DNA of 56,453 nt from Salinivibrio costicola subsp. costicola ATCC 33508 = LMG 11651 (GCA_000565345.1 AQOF01000024.1:1-56453); one strand, 5' to 3'. Positions 7,526-18,816 are shown, numbered from the stretch's first letter. The notes: generated by a model from the letters alone, not told the origin. Numbers and translations are program-made.

Positions 7526-10500
7526 TTGATGAAAATAATCGATAATCTTAACAACCTATTAGGTGACGAGCTTCAACAGACGCTGACACCGAACACAAAG
7601 TTAAAGATTGCTGCGTCTTGCTTTTCAATTTATGCGTATGAGGCTCTCAAAAAGGAGTTAGCGAAGATAGACTCACTTGAGTTCATCTTCACATCACCTA
7701 CTTTTGTCGCAGATGAAGTTACCGATAAATTCAAAAAAGAAAAACGAGAGTTCTTTATCCCCCAAGCTGGGCGTGAACGTAGCCTCTACGGAACTGACTT
7801 TGAAATACAGTTAAAGAATAAGCTCACTCAAAAAGCGATCGCTAAAGAGTGTGCAAACTGGATCAGAAAGAAAGCGACATTCAAATCAAACAAAACTGAT
7901 TCCCCAATGCAGTCGTTTGTTGTGACGGAAGCATCTAGGCAGCAAACAGAAGCCATGAGTGCAGTTTTTGCTCCGGTTAGCGGTTTTACGGCGGTTGATT
8001 TGGGGTATCAGCGAGGCAACGCTATTTCGAATTTTGTGCAAAAAATCGATGAGCCAAATTTCACAGCCCAGTATTTACAGTTATTTGACCAAATTTGGAA
8101 AGACCCTGCGAAGCTTCAAGATGTAACTAAAACCATTTGCGAGCATATAGAGTCTGTCTATCAAGAAAACTCGCCTGAAAAAGTCTATTTCATCATTTTG
8201 TATAACATTTTTAATGAATTCCTTGATGATATTACAGAGGATGTATTACCAAATGATCGAACCGGCTATCAGGACACCTTGATTTGGAACAAGTTATTTA
8301 ACTACCAAAAAGACGCCGCGACTGGGATTATCAATAAGTTAGAGACCTATAACGGCTGCATTCTGGCTGATAGTGTTGGTCTTGGTAAAACATTTACAGC
8401 GTTAGCTGTCATCAAGTATTACGAGCTCAGAAACAAATCTGTGCTGCTTCTATGTCCGAAAAAGTTAGCGGATAACTGGCTCAACTTTAATCGAAACCTA
8501 AAAACAAATATCTTTGCTAAAGACCGTTTCAGTTACGATGTTTTGTGCCATACAGATTTGAGCCGAACCACTGGCGAATCCTTCGGTACTCCGTTGAATA
8601 GAATCAACTGGGGTAACTACGACCTGGTCGTCATTGATGAGTCTCATAACTTTAGAAACAACGATGCAGTGAAAGATCGAGAAACTCGATATCAGAAACT
8701 GATGAATAAAGTGATTCGCGCTGGCGTGAAAACTAAAGTCCTGATGCTATCAGCGACACCAGTGAATAACAGATTTACTGACCTAAGAAACCAGCTTGCG
8801 CTAGCTTATGAAGGCGAGTCGAGCAATCTCACAAAGCACCTTAAAACCACAAAAAGCGTAGAACAGATATTCAACCAAGCACAAGCCGCATTTAACGCTT
8901 GGTCCAAACTAGACCCTGAGACGCGAACAGCTAAAGCCATACTCGATGCCTTGGATTTTGACTTTTTTGAACTGCTTGATAGCGTCACTATCGCTCGCTC
9001 ACGAAAGCACATCACAACATTCTACGATACGACAGATATTGGCCATTTTCCTGAACGTAACAAACCAATCTCGTTTCATTGTCCGCTTACTACTCGTTCG
9101 GATGTAGTAAGCCTGAATGAGATCTTTGAACAGCTTAAGCGACTCAAGCTTTCCGTCTATGCGCCAGTGAGTTATATCCTCCCGAGTAGATTGAAGAAAT
9201 ACGAGGAGATGTATGACACGCAAGTTGAAGGCGGAAAAGGTAAGTTAAAGCAAAGCGACCGTGAAAAAAGCTTGGTCGCATTAATGACAACGAACCTTCT
9301 AAAGCGTCTTGAGAGCTCCGTATACTCGTTCAGAAGCACCTTGCAATCACTCCATGATAACCATGTTCGTGTTCTTGGCATTATCGACGAGTTTTATAAG
9401 CGAGACGGGCAAACTGAAGTCAGCAGTCTGGTTGAAGCGCTTGAGTCTATTGAAGCAGATGAAGACGACATGCCTTCTTATCACGATATGGAAATTGGTA
9501 ACAAGATCAAAATCAAGCTGATGGATATGGATCTTCCATCATGGCAGCAGGATTTAAATGGAGATTTGGAGCTGATCAAAGGGTTGCTAGATTCTGTTAG
9601 CAAAATTAAGCCAGAAGAAGATGCTAAGTTGCAGCATCTCAATTCACATATTGCTGAAAAAATAAACAACCCTATAAATCCTGGAAACAGAAAAATCATC
9701 GTGTTCACGGCGTTTGCTGACACCGCTCAATATCTGTACGAGCAGTTGTCACCTGTGATGTTAAGTGAACATAGAATCCATACTGCGATGATCACTGGTG
9801 GTGCCAGTTTACCTAAGACCACCTTAAAAACCGGACGAAAAGACGCTCATCGTACTAAGAGCTATGACACACAAGAAGTGCTCACCTTATTTTCTCCAGC
9901 TGCCAAATCGAAAGCCAGTGTATTACCTGATGAACCCGCTGAAATCGATTTGTTGATTGCTACAGACTGTATCTCTGAAGGGCAGAACTTACAGGACTGT
10001 GATTACTTAATTAACTTTGATATTCACTGGAATCCAGTTCGGATTGTTCAGCGCTTTGGGCGAGTTGACCGTATTGGCTCGCCGAATAAATGTATTCAGT
10101 TAGTTAACTACTGGCCTGATATATCGCTGGATGAGTACATCAACTTAAAAGAACGTGTTGAAAGTCGTATGACAATAGTTGACGTGACAGCGACCGGTGA
10201 TGATAACGTCCTAAGTAGTCAAGCTAACGATGTGTCTTACCGTAAAGAGCAGTTAAAGAAACTGCAAGAAGAAGTTATCGAGCTTGAAGATTTAAAAACG
10301 GGGGTTTCTATTACCGATTTAGGTCTAAACGAATTTCGGATGGACCTACTTAACTTAATGAAACTCTACGGCGAACCAAGAAATGCACCAAGTGGCATGC
10401 ATGCGGTGGTTGAAGCTAAGCCTGAACTAGGGTTATTGCCTGGCGTGGTGTTTGCGCTGAAAAACGTCAATAACAGTATCGATAGCGATCTGCAAAACAG

Positions 10501-10878
10501 GCTCCACCCTTATTACCTTGTCTATGTATCGAATGAAGGCACATCGTCGCTAATCATTTTGAGGTAAAGAGACTATTAGATTTAATCCGCAGTAGCTGTA
10601 AAGGGCAAACAGAGCCGCTCAGTGAGATTTGTGCGTTATTTAATCGCCTAACACAAGACGGTCGAGATATGCAGCGTTACTCTCACCTTCTAACAGATGC
10701 CATAAAAAGCATGATTGAAGTTAAGGAAGAAAAAGATGTTGATAGTTTGTTTTGCGGTGGCGCTACCTCAGCGTTAGTGAATACATTTGCCGGGCTTGAT
10801 GACTTTGAATTGTTGGCATTTATTGTGATCCAGCAAAAGCAGCTCATAGAAAACAGTGCTCAGGATGAGGTTGTTTAA
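7526..10878 (+). CDS. Large SNF2/RapA-like helicase of the defence island (frameshifted near the C-terminus)
   Basis: SF2 helicase-translocase. The first ~270 residues start with KLKIAASCFSIYAYEALKKE, which resembles the beginning of PLD-type helicase-associated domains, but I see no HKD motif. ATPase motifs: Walker A DSVGLGKT (about 282), DESHNF (about 371), SATPVNN (about 408), and motifs V/VI ATDCISEGQNL and QRFGRVDRIGS (about 841). The frame breaks near 10541. After a one-base restoration it continues as VANHFEVKRLLDLI and runs to 10878, giving about 1117 residues and a stop just 3 nt before the DUF4391 gene. The tight packing argues that the long form is the real gene. Its probable role is DNA translocation in phage defence (inference). 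Confidence 0.8.
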
Positions 10879-10881
10879 TCT

Positions 10882-11568
10882 ATGAACTCACCTTGGATAT
10901 TTCCTGACAAAGTAAAGTTCGGTCGTGTCGTGCCGAAGAACAAAATATACGAACACAGTGCGGCAAGCGCTGGGTTGAAGTCACTTTTTGTAGAGCAAGT
11001 CGAACAGATACTTTGGGCTTACAAGCTATCGCCCAACACGCTGAATATTCCACAAACTAATGAGGTCAGTGAAATACAGGTTTTCAATGTGAAGCTTAAA
11101 GGTGGCTCGATAGACGACAGCGTACTAAAAGCGATTGATTTGGCGATACCCTTTCCCATTCTATTTGAGGTATGGGTTGCTAGTGGTGAACAAGGCTACT
11201 ACGCCGCTTGCTATAAACGTAAGGCAGAAAATGATCAGTCAAAATGGTTTTGTAGCCGCTATTTACGCTCAGAAACCTTCTATTCAGGTGATTCATTAAC
11301 AGTGACTTCAGAAGTGTTGGGTTTGCCTACCGCCATCGATATGGCCGAGCTGTATCAAAAACTTCTTACTCGCTTGTTACCCATACCCCAACGAGCCGCT
11401 GAGAGTATTGAAGAGGTCATTGAACGCTTGATGGCAATTCAGGCATTGGAAAAGCAAATCTCTCAGTATAAGAAAAAGGTTCATGCTGAGAAACAGTTTA
11501 ACCGCAAGGTTGAGCTCAATAAGCAGTTAAAATATTTAAAAGGCGAGCTTGAAGAGTTACTCGCATAA
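10882..11568 (+). CDS. DUF4391 domain protein of the type III R-M island
   Basis: A 228-residue protein that I recognise as DUF4391, a family of unknown function commonly found beside type III R-M and helicase genes. The N-terminal two thirds are mixed alpha/beta. The last ~55 residues (LEKQISQYKKKVHAEKQ onward) form a strongly charged coiled coil, suggesting a role in assembling a complex. The ATG lies 3 nt after the corrected helicase stop and 80 nt before mod, so it is translated within the operon. Confidence 0.75.
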   Translation: MNSPWIFPDKVKFGRVVPKNKIYEHSAASAGLKSLFVEQVEQILWAYKLSPNTLNIPQTNEVSEIQVFNVKLKGGSIDDSVLKAIDLAIPFPILFEVWVASGEQGYYAACYKRKAENDQSKWFCSRYLRSETFYSGDSLTVTSEVLGLPTAIDMAELYQKLLTRLLPIPQRAAESIEEVIERLMAIQALEKQISQYKKKVHAEKQFNRKVELNKQLKYLKGELEELLA

Positions 11569-11648
11569 AGAATACATAGATAAAAAATTTTATCAGTTAA
11601 ATAGTGCCACTTGCTTTTTATGCAAGGCATCACGCAAAAGGTGAACAC

Positions 11649-13533
11649 ATGGATAAATTAAAGATGTACAGCCCCGACACGACGCAGCAAAACATAGAGA
11701 AAATTCAGGCGTTGTTTCCGAACTGCGTGACGGAGTCAAAAGGGGCTGACGGAGAGCTAAAGTTAGCCATTGACTTTGACCAACTTAAACAAGAGCTATC
11801 AAATTCAATCGTTGAAGGCCCACAAGAGCGCTATCAGTTGAACTGGCCTGGTAAGCGAGAAGCACTACTAACAGCGAATGCACCCATTGCCAAGACTTTA
11901 AGACCTTGTCGAGAAGAAAGTGTCAATTTTGACACCACTGAAAACCTCTTTATTGAAGGCGATAACCTTGATGCGCTAAAGATGCTGCAAGAAACCTATT
12001 TAGCAAGGTCAAGATGATCTATATCGACCCGCCTTATAACACAGGTAATGACTTTATTTATTCTGATAATTTTTCGGAAGGCGTTGATGATTTTCTAAAA
12101 CGATCTAGTCAAATCGACGAATATGGTAATCGTCTTTTCGCTAATTCAGAATCAAATGGACGTTTTCATTCTGATTGGTTAACTATGATCTATCCAAGAC
12201 TAAAACTTTCAAGGAAATTATTGTCAGATTCAGGATTTATTGTTGTTTCAATTGATGAGTCAGAGTACTCAAATTTATTGAAAGTAATGGACGAGATTTA
12301 TGGAAACGATAGTCAAATCGCTACTTTTGTTTGGAAAACAAGACAAGCAAGCGGAAAGCAAGTAGCAGCTTCTAATGTTTCCTTTGAGCATGAGTATTTA
12401 GTTATGTATGGCAAATCTTCTAATGCTTCTCTAAAAGGTATACCGCGTGACCCCTCGTCATACAAAAATCCTGATAACGATCCTCGTGGGCCTTGGGCTA
12501 AACACCCTCTAGATGTTGGATCAACTAGAGAAGAGAGGCCTAATTGCTTTTACAACTTAGTGGATCCTGACACAGGTATAACTTATGAAGCTAACCCCAA
12601 TCGAGTATGGGCATTTTCCCCTTCTACTATGCAGAAGCTAATAAATGAAAATAAAATATTATTTGATAAAAATGGCAAGTCAAAACCAGGGCTGAAAAAA
12701 TTCTTTAACGAGTTGAAAACTAGCTTTAAACCAATTAGCACTTGGTTACAAAAAGATACATTTTGTATTGGTTATAATACAGAAGGTACTAAAGTTGCAA
12801 ATAGTCTTTTTAATAATGAAAAGTTATTCGATTATCCGAAACCAGTATCCTTAATTAAGATTTTGTTATCTCAAACAACGCATGATAATGATATTGTAGT
12901 AGATTTCTTTGCTGGTTCTGGAACAACAGCGCATGCGGTGTTTGAGTATTGTGCCTTAGAGGGGGTTAACCTTAAAAATATTATGATACAACTTGGGCAG
13001 GAAACCTCAAAATCTAGCTCTGCATACAAAGCTGGCTATAAAACGATTGCTGAACTTTGTAAAGAACGCATTCGCCGAGCTGGCGAAAAAACTTTAGCAG
13101 GCGATTGTCACAAAGACTGGAATAAAGACGTTGGTTTCCGAGTGCTTAAAGTGGATACCTCCAATATGGCGGATGTGTACTACTCGCCAGATCAGGTTTC
13201 TCAGGGTTCGTTAGACTTATTGGTGGATAATATTAAATCAGGCCGCACTGATGAAGATTTACTTTTCCAGGTTCTACTTGATTGGGCGTCGATTTAACCT
13301 TGCCAATTAGAAAAGAAACGATTCAAGGTAAATCGGTATTCTTTGTCGATGATGATGCACTGGTGGCCTGTTTTGATCTGCGCATAAATGAAGCTTTGAT
13401 TAAAGAGTTAGCTACAAAAGAGCCACTTCGCGTGGTGTTCCGTGATGACGGCTTTGAGAGTGATGCAGTAAAAATTAATGCCGAGCAGATTTTCAAGCAA
13501 GTGTTGCCGCATACTGAAGTTAAAGCGATATAA
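11649..13533 (+). CDS. mod: Type III restriction-modification DNA methyltransferase Mod (two frameshifts)
   Basis: N6-adenine methyltransferase of the beta class. ENLFIEGDNLDALKMLQETYL is followed by catalytic DPPYNTG (about residue 127). A target-recognition region comes next, then the SAM-binding FAGSGTTAHAV (about 419). The gene is cut by one-base losses at 12003-12004 (TTAGC where TTAGGC is expected) and at 13284-13286 (GGG where GGGG is expected). Correcting both gives about 628 residues ending at 13533. The start ATG 11649 is preceded by AAAAGG. Mod alone methylates one strand of an asymmetric site and recruits Res. Res begins 9 nt downstream. Confidence 0.88.
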
Positions 13534-13542
13534 GGAGGGAGT

Positions 13543-16500
13543 ATGAAGTTCAAGTTCAAAGTCCAGCCTTATCAAACTGTTGCCGTAGAGTCGGTTGTTG
13601 ACTGCTTTGCAGGCCAACCTAATGCTGGAGGTATTAGTTACCGTATTGATCCAGGTTTATCTGTTGATAAACATGGCCAATCTGGCTGGAATATGGTTGA
13701 TCAAGACGGTTTTAAAAATGCTGACCTCGCGATCACTGAATCGCAGTTATTGCAGAATATCCATGGTGTTCAAAGTAGACAGAATCTCCCTGTTTCAGAA
13801 GCGTTAGTCAGCAATGCTAGCGCTAAGATTAATCTCGATGTTGAAATGGAAACCGGTACAGGTAAGACCTATTGCTACATCAAAACCATCTTTGAGATGA
13901 ATAAGCGCTATGGCTGGAGCAAATTTATTATCGTAGTGCCTAGCATCGCCATTCGCGAAGGTGTCTATAAATCGCTGCAAGTTACGAGTGAGCATTTTGC
14001 CCAGAATTACGATGGTAAAAAGGCACGGTTTTTTATCTATAACTCAAAACAATTGCACCAGTTAGAGAGTTTTTCTTCTGACAGTGGCATCAATGTGATG
14101 GTCATCAATATTCAAGCCTTTAATGCGGCAGGAAAAGACAATCGACGTATTTATGAAGAGTTGGATGACTTTCAGTCTAGGCGTCCTATTGATGTTATTA
14201 GTGCAAACCGTCCGATCCTGATTCTAGATGAGCCGCAGAAGATGGAAGGCAAGAAGACATTGGATGCCTTAGCAAAATTCAAACCACTGATGGTACTTCG
14301 ATATTCGGCCACGCATAAAACAACACATAATAAGGTGCATCGCCTGGATGCGCTTGACGCTTATAACAATAAGCTGGTTAAGAAAATTGCAGTTCGTGGT
14401 ATCTCAGTAAAAGGCTTAGCGGGTACGACAGCCTATCTATATCTGGAATCCATCGAGATCTCGAAAAAAATGCCAGTGGCTCGTATAGAGATCGAGGTTA
14501 AACAACAAAATGGCATCAAACGCATACCCAAGAAAGTTACTAAGGGCGATAATCTTTTTGATCTTAGTAATGGTTTGGAGCAGTATCGTGATTTTGTGGT
14601 TACTGATGTCAACGCGATTAACGACACGGTTGAATTCAAAAATGGCCATGTTTTAACTGCGGGCGATGCCACGGGAGACGTGACCGAAGAGACTATTCGC
14701 CGAATACAGATACGCGAGACAATTAAAGCGCACCTTGAAAAAGAAAAAACACTGTTTAGTCAGGGTATAAAGGTTCTTTCTCTCTTTTTTATTGACGAAG
14801 TCGCAAAGTATAGAGATTACTCTCAAGCCGATGAAAAAGGTGATTATGCTCGTGTCTTTGAAGAAGAGTACTCCTTGCTTGTCCAGGAATATCTTGATGA
14901 GTTGACCCTTTTACCGAGTGAGCAGAATGATGCCTATAAAGCCTATCTATCAGCTATTGAAGGCTCTAGAACGCATAATGGTTACTTCTCGATAGACAAA
15001 AAGTCAAAGCAGCTTAAAAATCCAGGAGTAAAGAAACGGGGCGAAGAGGCAGGTATATCAGATGATGTAGATGCCTATGATTTGATTTTAAAAGATAAGG
15101 AAAAATTACTTTCGTTTGAAGAGCCTACTCGATTCATCTTTTCACACTCGGCCTTGCGCGAGGGGTGGGATAATCCAAACGTATTTGTCATGTGTATGTT
15201 AAAACACAGCGACAACACTATCTCTCGTCGTCAAGAAGTTGGGCGTGGTTTACGTCTGGCCGTCAATAAATATGGTGACAGACAAGACCATCCGGCAACT
15301 GTGCATGAAATTAATGTTTTGTCGGTGATTGCAAGTGAAAGCTATAAAGACTTTGTCACGAATCTACAAAAAGAAATCAGCGAGTCTCTCTCAGCGAGAC
15401 CTAGAAAAGCAGATGAAGCTTATTTTACAGGTAAGACAATTACAACGGCTGATGGGCCTGTAGAAGTAACACCTGTCATGGCTAAGCAAATTTATAAGTA
15501 TTTGCTTAAAAATGATTATACCAATGAAGCTGACGACTCAATAGCGCCATCATTCCACCAGGCTAAAGATAGTGGACAGTTAGCGCCAATGCCTGCTGAG
15601 TTAGAGCCGTACCAAGAACAGATATTAACCCTGATTGATGGTGTTTATAGTGAAGCGCAACTTCCTGGTGTTGGTGATGATCGTAAACCTAAAAACAATC
15701 CGTTGAATGCTAACTTTGATAAGAAAGAGTTTCAGGAACTTTGGCAAAAAATCAATCGCAAAGCGGTTTATAAGGTTGATTTTGATTCATCTGAGTTGAT
15801 TAAAAACTGTATTCGGGTACTCAACAAAGAGCTTAAGGTCACGCCTCTTCAGTACACTATTCAGGGTGGTATTCAATTAGAGGGTATTACCGACGACCAG
15901 TTAAAGTCTGGGCATAGCTTTAAAGTAAGAGATACTGAAGTACAAACTTACCAATCATCAGTTCGTTCCTCTGTTCAATATGACTTAGTTGGTAAGTTGG
16001 CTGAAAATTGCGTACTGACTCGAAAAACAGTCGCCGAAGTTCTGATGGGGATAGAGCCTGTAGTATTTGCACAATTTAAGCAGAACCCTGAGCATTTTCT
16101 AGCTGAAGCTTCACGTCTCGTGAAAGAACAAAAGGCATCTGTAATTATCGAGAAGCTATCATATGATCCAACGAACGAATCTTATGATGTCGATATATTC
16201 ACGGCAGAGCAAAAAATTACAGATATGACAAAAGCCGTTAGTGGCGTTAATAAGCATATTTATGATTATGTTGTCGTTGATTCAAAAGACATTGAGCGGA
16301 ACTTTGTTACCGAACTTGATACAAGCAAAGAAGTCTTAGTTTATGCAAAACTCCCTCGTGGTTTTCTGATACCGACACCCGTTGGCGACTATAATCCAGA
16401 TTGGGCTATTTCTTTCAAAGAGGGAAGTGTTAAACACATTTACTTTATTGCTGAGACTAAAGGAGATATGTCATCACTTAAATTGCGTGGCATAGAAGAT

Positions 16501-16617
16501 CGCAAGATTGAATGTGCGAGGAAGTTCTTTGAAAAGATTAATACAGAGGTTACTACTGAGAACGTCAAATACGATGTCGTGACGAGTTACTCGAAATTGA
16601 TGGAAGTCGTAAGCTAG
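13543..16617 (+). CDS. res: Type III restriction enzyme Res subunit
   Basis: A 1024-residue SF2 helicase-nuclease. Walker [12 protein letters not shown] lies near 103-113 and DEPQ, the family's motif II, near 228. SATHKT is at about 265, REGWDNPN near 540 and [13 protein letters not shown] near 561. The C-terminal PD-(D/E)xK nuclease is seen as NPDWAISF followed by IAETKGD (about 953-974). The gene is intact, has the strong SD AAGGAGGG, and lies 9 nt after mod. With Mod it cuts DNA carrying two head-to-head unmethylated sites. A hairpin terminator follows 21 nt after its stop. Confidence 0.93.
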   Translation: MKFKFKVQPYQTVAVESVVDCFAGQPNAGGISYRIDPGLSVDKHGQSGWNMVDQDGFKNADLAITESQLLQNIHGVQSRQNLPVSEALVSNASAKINLDVEMETGTGKTYCYIKTIFEMNKRYGWSKFIIVVPSIAIREGVYKSLQVTSEHFAQNYDGKKARFFIYNSKQLHQLESFSSDSGINVMVINIQAFNAAGKDNRRIYEELDDFQSRRPIDVISANRPILILDEPQKMEGKKTLDALAKFKPLMVLRYSATHKTTHNKVHRLDALDAYNNKLVKKIAVRGISVKGLAGTTAYLYLESIEISKKMPVARIEIEVKQQNGIKRIPKKVTKGDNLFDLSNGLEQYRDFVVTDVNAINDTVEFKNGHVLTAGDATGDVTEETIRRIQIRETIKAHLEKEKTLFSQGIKVLSLFFIDEVAKYRDYSQADEKGDYARVFEEEYSLLVQEYLDELTLLPSEQNDAYKAYLSAIEGSRTHNGYFSIDKKSKQLKNPGVKKRGEEAGISDDVDAYDLILKDKEKLLSFEEPTRFIFSHSALREGWDNPNVFVMCMLKHSDNTISRRQEVGRGLRLAVNKYGDRQDHPATVHEINVLSVIASESYKDFVTNLQKEISESLSARPRKADEAYFTGKTITTADGPVEVTPVMAKQIYKYLLKNDYTNEADDSIAPSFHQAKDSGQLAPMPAELEPYQEQILTLIDGVYSEAQLPGVGDDRKPKNNPLNANFDKKEFQELWQKINRKAVYKVDFDSSELIKNCIRVLNKELKVTPLQYTIQGGIQLEGITDDQLKSGHSFKVRDTEVQTYQSSVRSSVQYDLVGKLAENCVLTRKTVAEVLMGIEPVVFAQFKQNPEHFLAEASRLVKEQKASVIIEKLSYDPTNESYDVDIFTAEQKITDMTKAVSGVNKHIYDYVVVDSKDIERNFVTELDTSKEVLVYAKLPRGFLIPTPVGDYNPDWAISFKEGSVKHIYFIAETKGDMSSLKLRGIEDRKIECARKFFEKINTEVTTENVKYDVVTSYSKLMEVVS

Positions 16618-16637
16618 TTAAGAATACATTCAAAATG

Positions 16638-16662
16638 AAGCGCCCTGTGTTTGGGCGCTTTT
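16638..16662 (+). terminator. Rho-independent terminator after res
   Basis: AAGCGCCC (16638-16645) pairs with GGGCGCTT (16653-16660) and is followed by a short T-run. It closes the defence operon. Confidence 0.8.
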
Positions 16663-16668
16663 CACTCA

Positions 16669-16833
16669 TTCCCACGCTCCGGCGTGGGAATGCATATGGA
16701 GTGTGAATCATGGGGAGAAATGGCCGCTTACGTTATTCGAGTGCCAGAGATTACATGGGAGCGTCGGGGTTACTGGAAGTTTGTCGTGAGTGGTAGCGAG
16801 GTATGCACTCCCACACAGGAGCGTGGGAACGAG
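16669..16833. repeat. Inverted pair of REP palindromes around a RAYT relic
   Basis: One copy lies at 16669-16695 (TTCCCACGCTCC then GGCGTGGGAA, ending in TGCAT). A second, reverse-oriented copy lies at 16802-16833, ending GCGTGGGAACGAG. They face each other around the short transposase relic at 16710-16796, the usual arrangement of a RAYT gene with its REP elements. Confidence 0.75.
16710..16796 (+). pseudogene. Internally deleted RAYT transposase relic (start joined to C-terminus)
   Basis: A 28-codon frame, MGRNGRLRYSSARDYMGASG and eight more residues. The start MGR plus its 5' flank (TATGGAGTGTGAATCATGGG) is shared with the longer relic at 18817. RYSSARDY and GLLEV-REW match the C-terminal end of REP-associated tyrosine transposases. 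The whole catalytic middle, with HUH and Tyr, is gone. It is non-functional as a transposase. Confidence 0.65.
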
Positions 16834-16841
16834 AACACAAA

Positions 16842-17068
16842 ACGCCCCTGTAAATGATATTAATGCGGTGGATATTAAAGGATTGAAGACGCTGGAGGCT
16901 ATCATCGCCCTGCTAGCGGCCGATAAAACGCTCACGCGGCCGCAGCTGGCCGAGCGGATCGGCAAAGACATTCGCACCATTGGTCGCGCGTTGGCCAAGT
17001 TACAGCAAGCGCAAAGGATTAAACGGGTCGGCTCTGATAAAGCCGGCCATTGGGAGGTTCAATCGTGA
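16842..17068 (+). pseudogene. Winged-helix domain fragment (C-terminal piece of a DNA-binding protein)
   Basis: The segment VDIKGLKTLEAIIALLAADK continues into LTRPQLAERIGKDIRTIGRALAKLQQ and ends IKRVGSDKAGHWEV. This is a winged helix-turn-helix resembling the C-termini of AlbA_2/RecG-like DNA-binding proteins. Upstream the frame runs into a REP element, so no native start is visible and the rest of the gene is missing. It could still be expressed as a small HTH protein from an internal start, but a relic seems likelier. Confidence 0.45.
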
Positions 17069-17142
17069 CACAATTGCTGCGTTTGTCGATAAGTTTAAAG
17101 GCGTTGGCGGAAAAGTATGATTGCTAGGAGATAACTTTGGTG

Positions 17143-17172
17143 TGCATTCCCACGCAGGAGCGTGGGAACGAG
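17143..17172. repeat. REP palindrome, reverse orientation
   Basis: TGCATTCCCACGC then GGAGCGTGGGAACGAG. It has the same family sequence as the other REP copies, with CGTTCCCACGC reading on the minus strand. It lies between the winged-helix relic and the amidohydrolase gene. Confidence 0.75.
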
Positions 17173-17314
17173 TTAAAACCCCTTCCCCCGCAATCCACGT
17201 GAGATAGCGCATAAGGCGATAACTCCCTAAAGTTTGGCCTTTTTAGCCTGGTTGACTAACTTGATAGACAGTGCGATCAAACGCAATTTATCAAGGAATA
17301 ACAAGGAGTGTGGG

Positions 17315-18694
17315 ATGGTGGGATTAATGCGATATTTGGCGGTGGCAAGCTTGCTCGTCGTGACATCTGTGATGGCGCAGTCAGAGCCACCCAAAAGTCA
17401 TGTTTTATTTGAAAATGTGCGTATTTTTGATGGTAAATCCGCGCAGCTTTCTGCTCCTGCCCATGTCTTGGTTGAGGGAAACAAGATTACCCAGATCTCG
17501 CATGAGCCTATTAATGTGACGCCATCGTCGAACACAAAGGTGATCAAAGGGGCGGGGCGTACTTTAATGCCGGGGCTGATTGATGCACATTGGCATGCGA
17601 TGCTGGCGACGGTTTCGGTGCCTCAGTTGCTCACCGCTGACACCGGGTATATTAACCTGCGTGCAGGGCACGAGGCGGAACGCACCTTAATGCGTGGCTT
17701 CACCAGCGTGCGTGATCTCAGTGGGCCGGTTTTTGGTCTTAAGCAAGCCATTGATGAGGGCATAGTAGCTGGGCCGCGTATTTGGCCATCGGGTGCGATG
17801 ATCTCTCAAACCGGCGGGCATGGTTATGTAGCGTCAATTATCTTGGCCGGTTTTCGCATGCGCTACGAGGTGCCTGCGGCGAACAATGCAGGGTTAAGCC
17901 GTGGTGAGGCAACCAATGGGGGTGTGATAGCGGATGGTGTAGCAGAGGTAAGAAAACGTGTCCGCGAGCAACTGATGTTAGGCGCCTCGCAAATTAAACT
18001 CGCCGCGGGGGGTGGGGTAGCCTCTGCGTATGATCCGATTGATGTGGCCCAGTACTCGGAAGAAGAGTTTCGCGCGGCGGTAGATGCGGCGGAAAACTGG
18101 GGTACGTATGTCACGGTGCACGCCTACACGCCCAAAGCCATTCAAACCGCGATTAAAGGCGGTGTTAAGGTGATTGACCATGGTCAGTTAATGGATGAGG
18201 AAACTGCGCAATTAATGGCGGAAAAAGGAGTGTGGCTGAGCGGCCAAGCCTTTCTTGCCAATGAGTACTCGAACCCGGTGCAGGGTGAGGCGAAAGTAAA
18301 GCAACAACAAAGTTGCAAAAGGCACCGACAACGCCTTTAAACTGGCCAAGCAATATGGCTCAAGGTGGCTTGGGGAACCGATATTTTATTTACCCCCGCG
18401 ATGACCAAACATCAAGGTGCGATCTTAACCACGATGACAAAGTGGTACTCGCCAGCTGAGGTGTTGTCGATGGCAACGGCGGACAATGCTGAACTACTGG
18501 CTTTATCGGGAAACCGCAGCCCATATCAAGGCAAATTGGGCGTGATTGAGCAAGACGCATTGGCCGATATTCTCCTCGTGGACGGCAATCCGCTAGAAAA
18601 TCTTGACCTGATTGCCGAGCCTGACGCGCACTTGGTGGTGATCATGAAAGACGGCAAAATCTATAAAAACACCTCAGAAAAAACAACGTATTGA
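17315..18694 (+). CDS. Secreted metal-dependent amidohydrolase (imidazolonepropionase-like; two frameshifts)
   Basis: Amidohydrolase-superfamily enzyme that hydrolyses a C-N bond in an unidentified substrate. A signal peptide (MRYLAVASLLVVTSVMAQ) predicts export. Metal-site motifs: DAHWHAM (HxH), an IKLAAGGGV segment with the bridging Lys, VHAYTP, IDHGQ and WGTDILF with the last Asp. An extra A at about 18311 breaks the frame. A missing base near 18358 restores it, with KGTDNAFKLAKQYG readable in between. Corrected length is about 460 residues. The start ATG 17315 follows AAGGAG; ATG 17327 is an alternative and fits the signal peptide equally well. Its last ten codons are repeated downstream at 19076-19105. 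Confidence 0.8.
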
Positions 18695-18695
18695 T
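18666..18695 (+). repeat. 30-bp repeat, copy 1 (3' end of the amidohydrolase gene)
   Basis: The 30 bases covering the end of the amidohydrolase gene recur at 19076-19105 with two mismatches, 410 bp downstream. The RAYT relic and a REP lie between the copies, suggesting duplication at insertion. Confidence 0.75.
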
Positions 18696-18742
18696 AGTAA
18701 AACAGCGCACGCGATGGTGAGGACAATAGCGTGCGTGGTCAT

Positions 18743-18769
18743 CTCCTTTACTGCTAGGCTAGATCTTTT
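18743..18769 (+). repeat. 27-bp perfect direct repeat, left copy
   Basis: CTCCTTTACTGCTAGGCTAG plus ATCTTTT is identical, over 27 bases, to 20039-20065. The two copies flank 1.27 kb that holds the RAYT relic and the TacA-TacT pair. Confidence 0.85.
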
Positions 18770-18773
18770 ACCT

Positions 18774-18803
18774 CGTTCCCACGCTCCGGCGTGGTAATGC
18801 ATA
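18774..18803. repeat. REP palindrome upstream of the longer RAYT relic
   Basis: CGTTCCCACGCTCC and GGCGTGGTAATGCATA, one base off the better palindromes. Together with the adjoining GGAGTGTGAATCATGGGGAG it is shared with the 16.7 kb relic. Confidence 0.75.
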
Positions 18804-18816
18804 TGGAGTGTGAATC

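Noticed and set aside
10669-10878. Small independent gene before the DUF4391 gene
   Set aside because: The open frame extends upstream to join the helicase C-terminus after a one-base correction, and there is no SD before ATG 10669.
10530-13300. Programmed ribosomal frameshifting or phase variation in the helicase and mod genes
   Set aside because: No slippery heptamer plus pseudoknot is evident and no long simple-sequence repeat is at the break points. The same kind of single-base loss occurs throughout unrelated genes in the window.
13282-13533. Separate 83-residue gene between mod and res
   Set aside because: Its sequence continues the Mod C-terminus directly after a missing G at 13284-13286, and its apparent TTG start lies inside the mod frame.
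6544-16617. BREX or DISARM system
   Set aside because: The WYL regulator, helicase and methylase suggested it, but there is no PglZ, BrxC, Lon-like, DrmA or DrmB protein. The methylase and Res match type III R-M.
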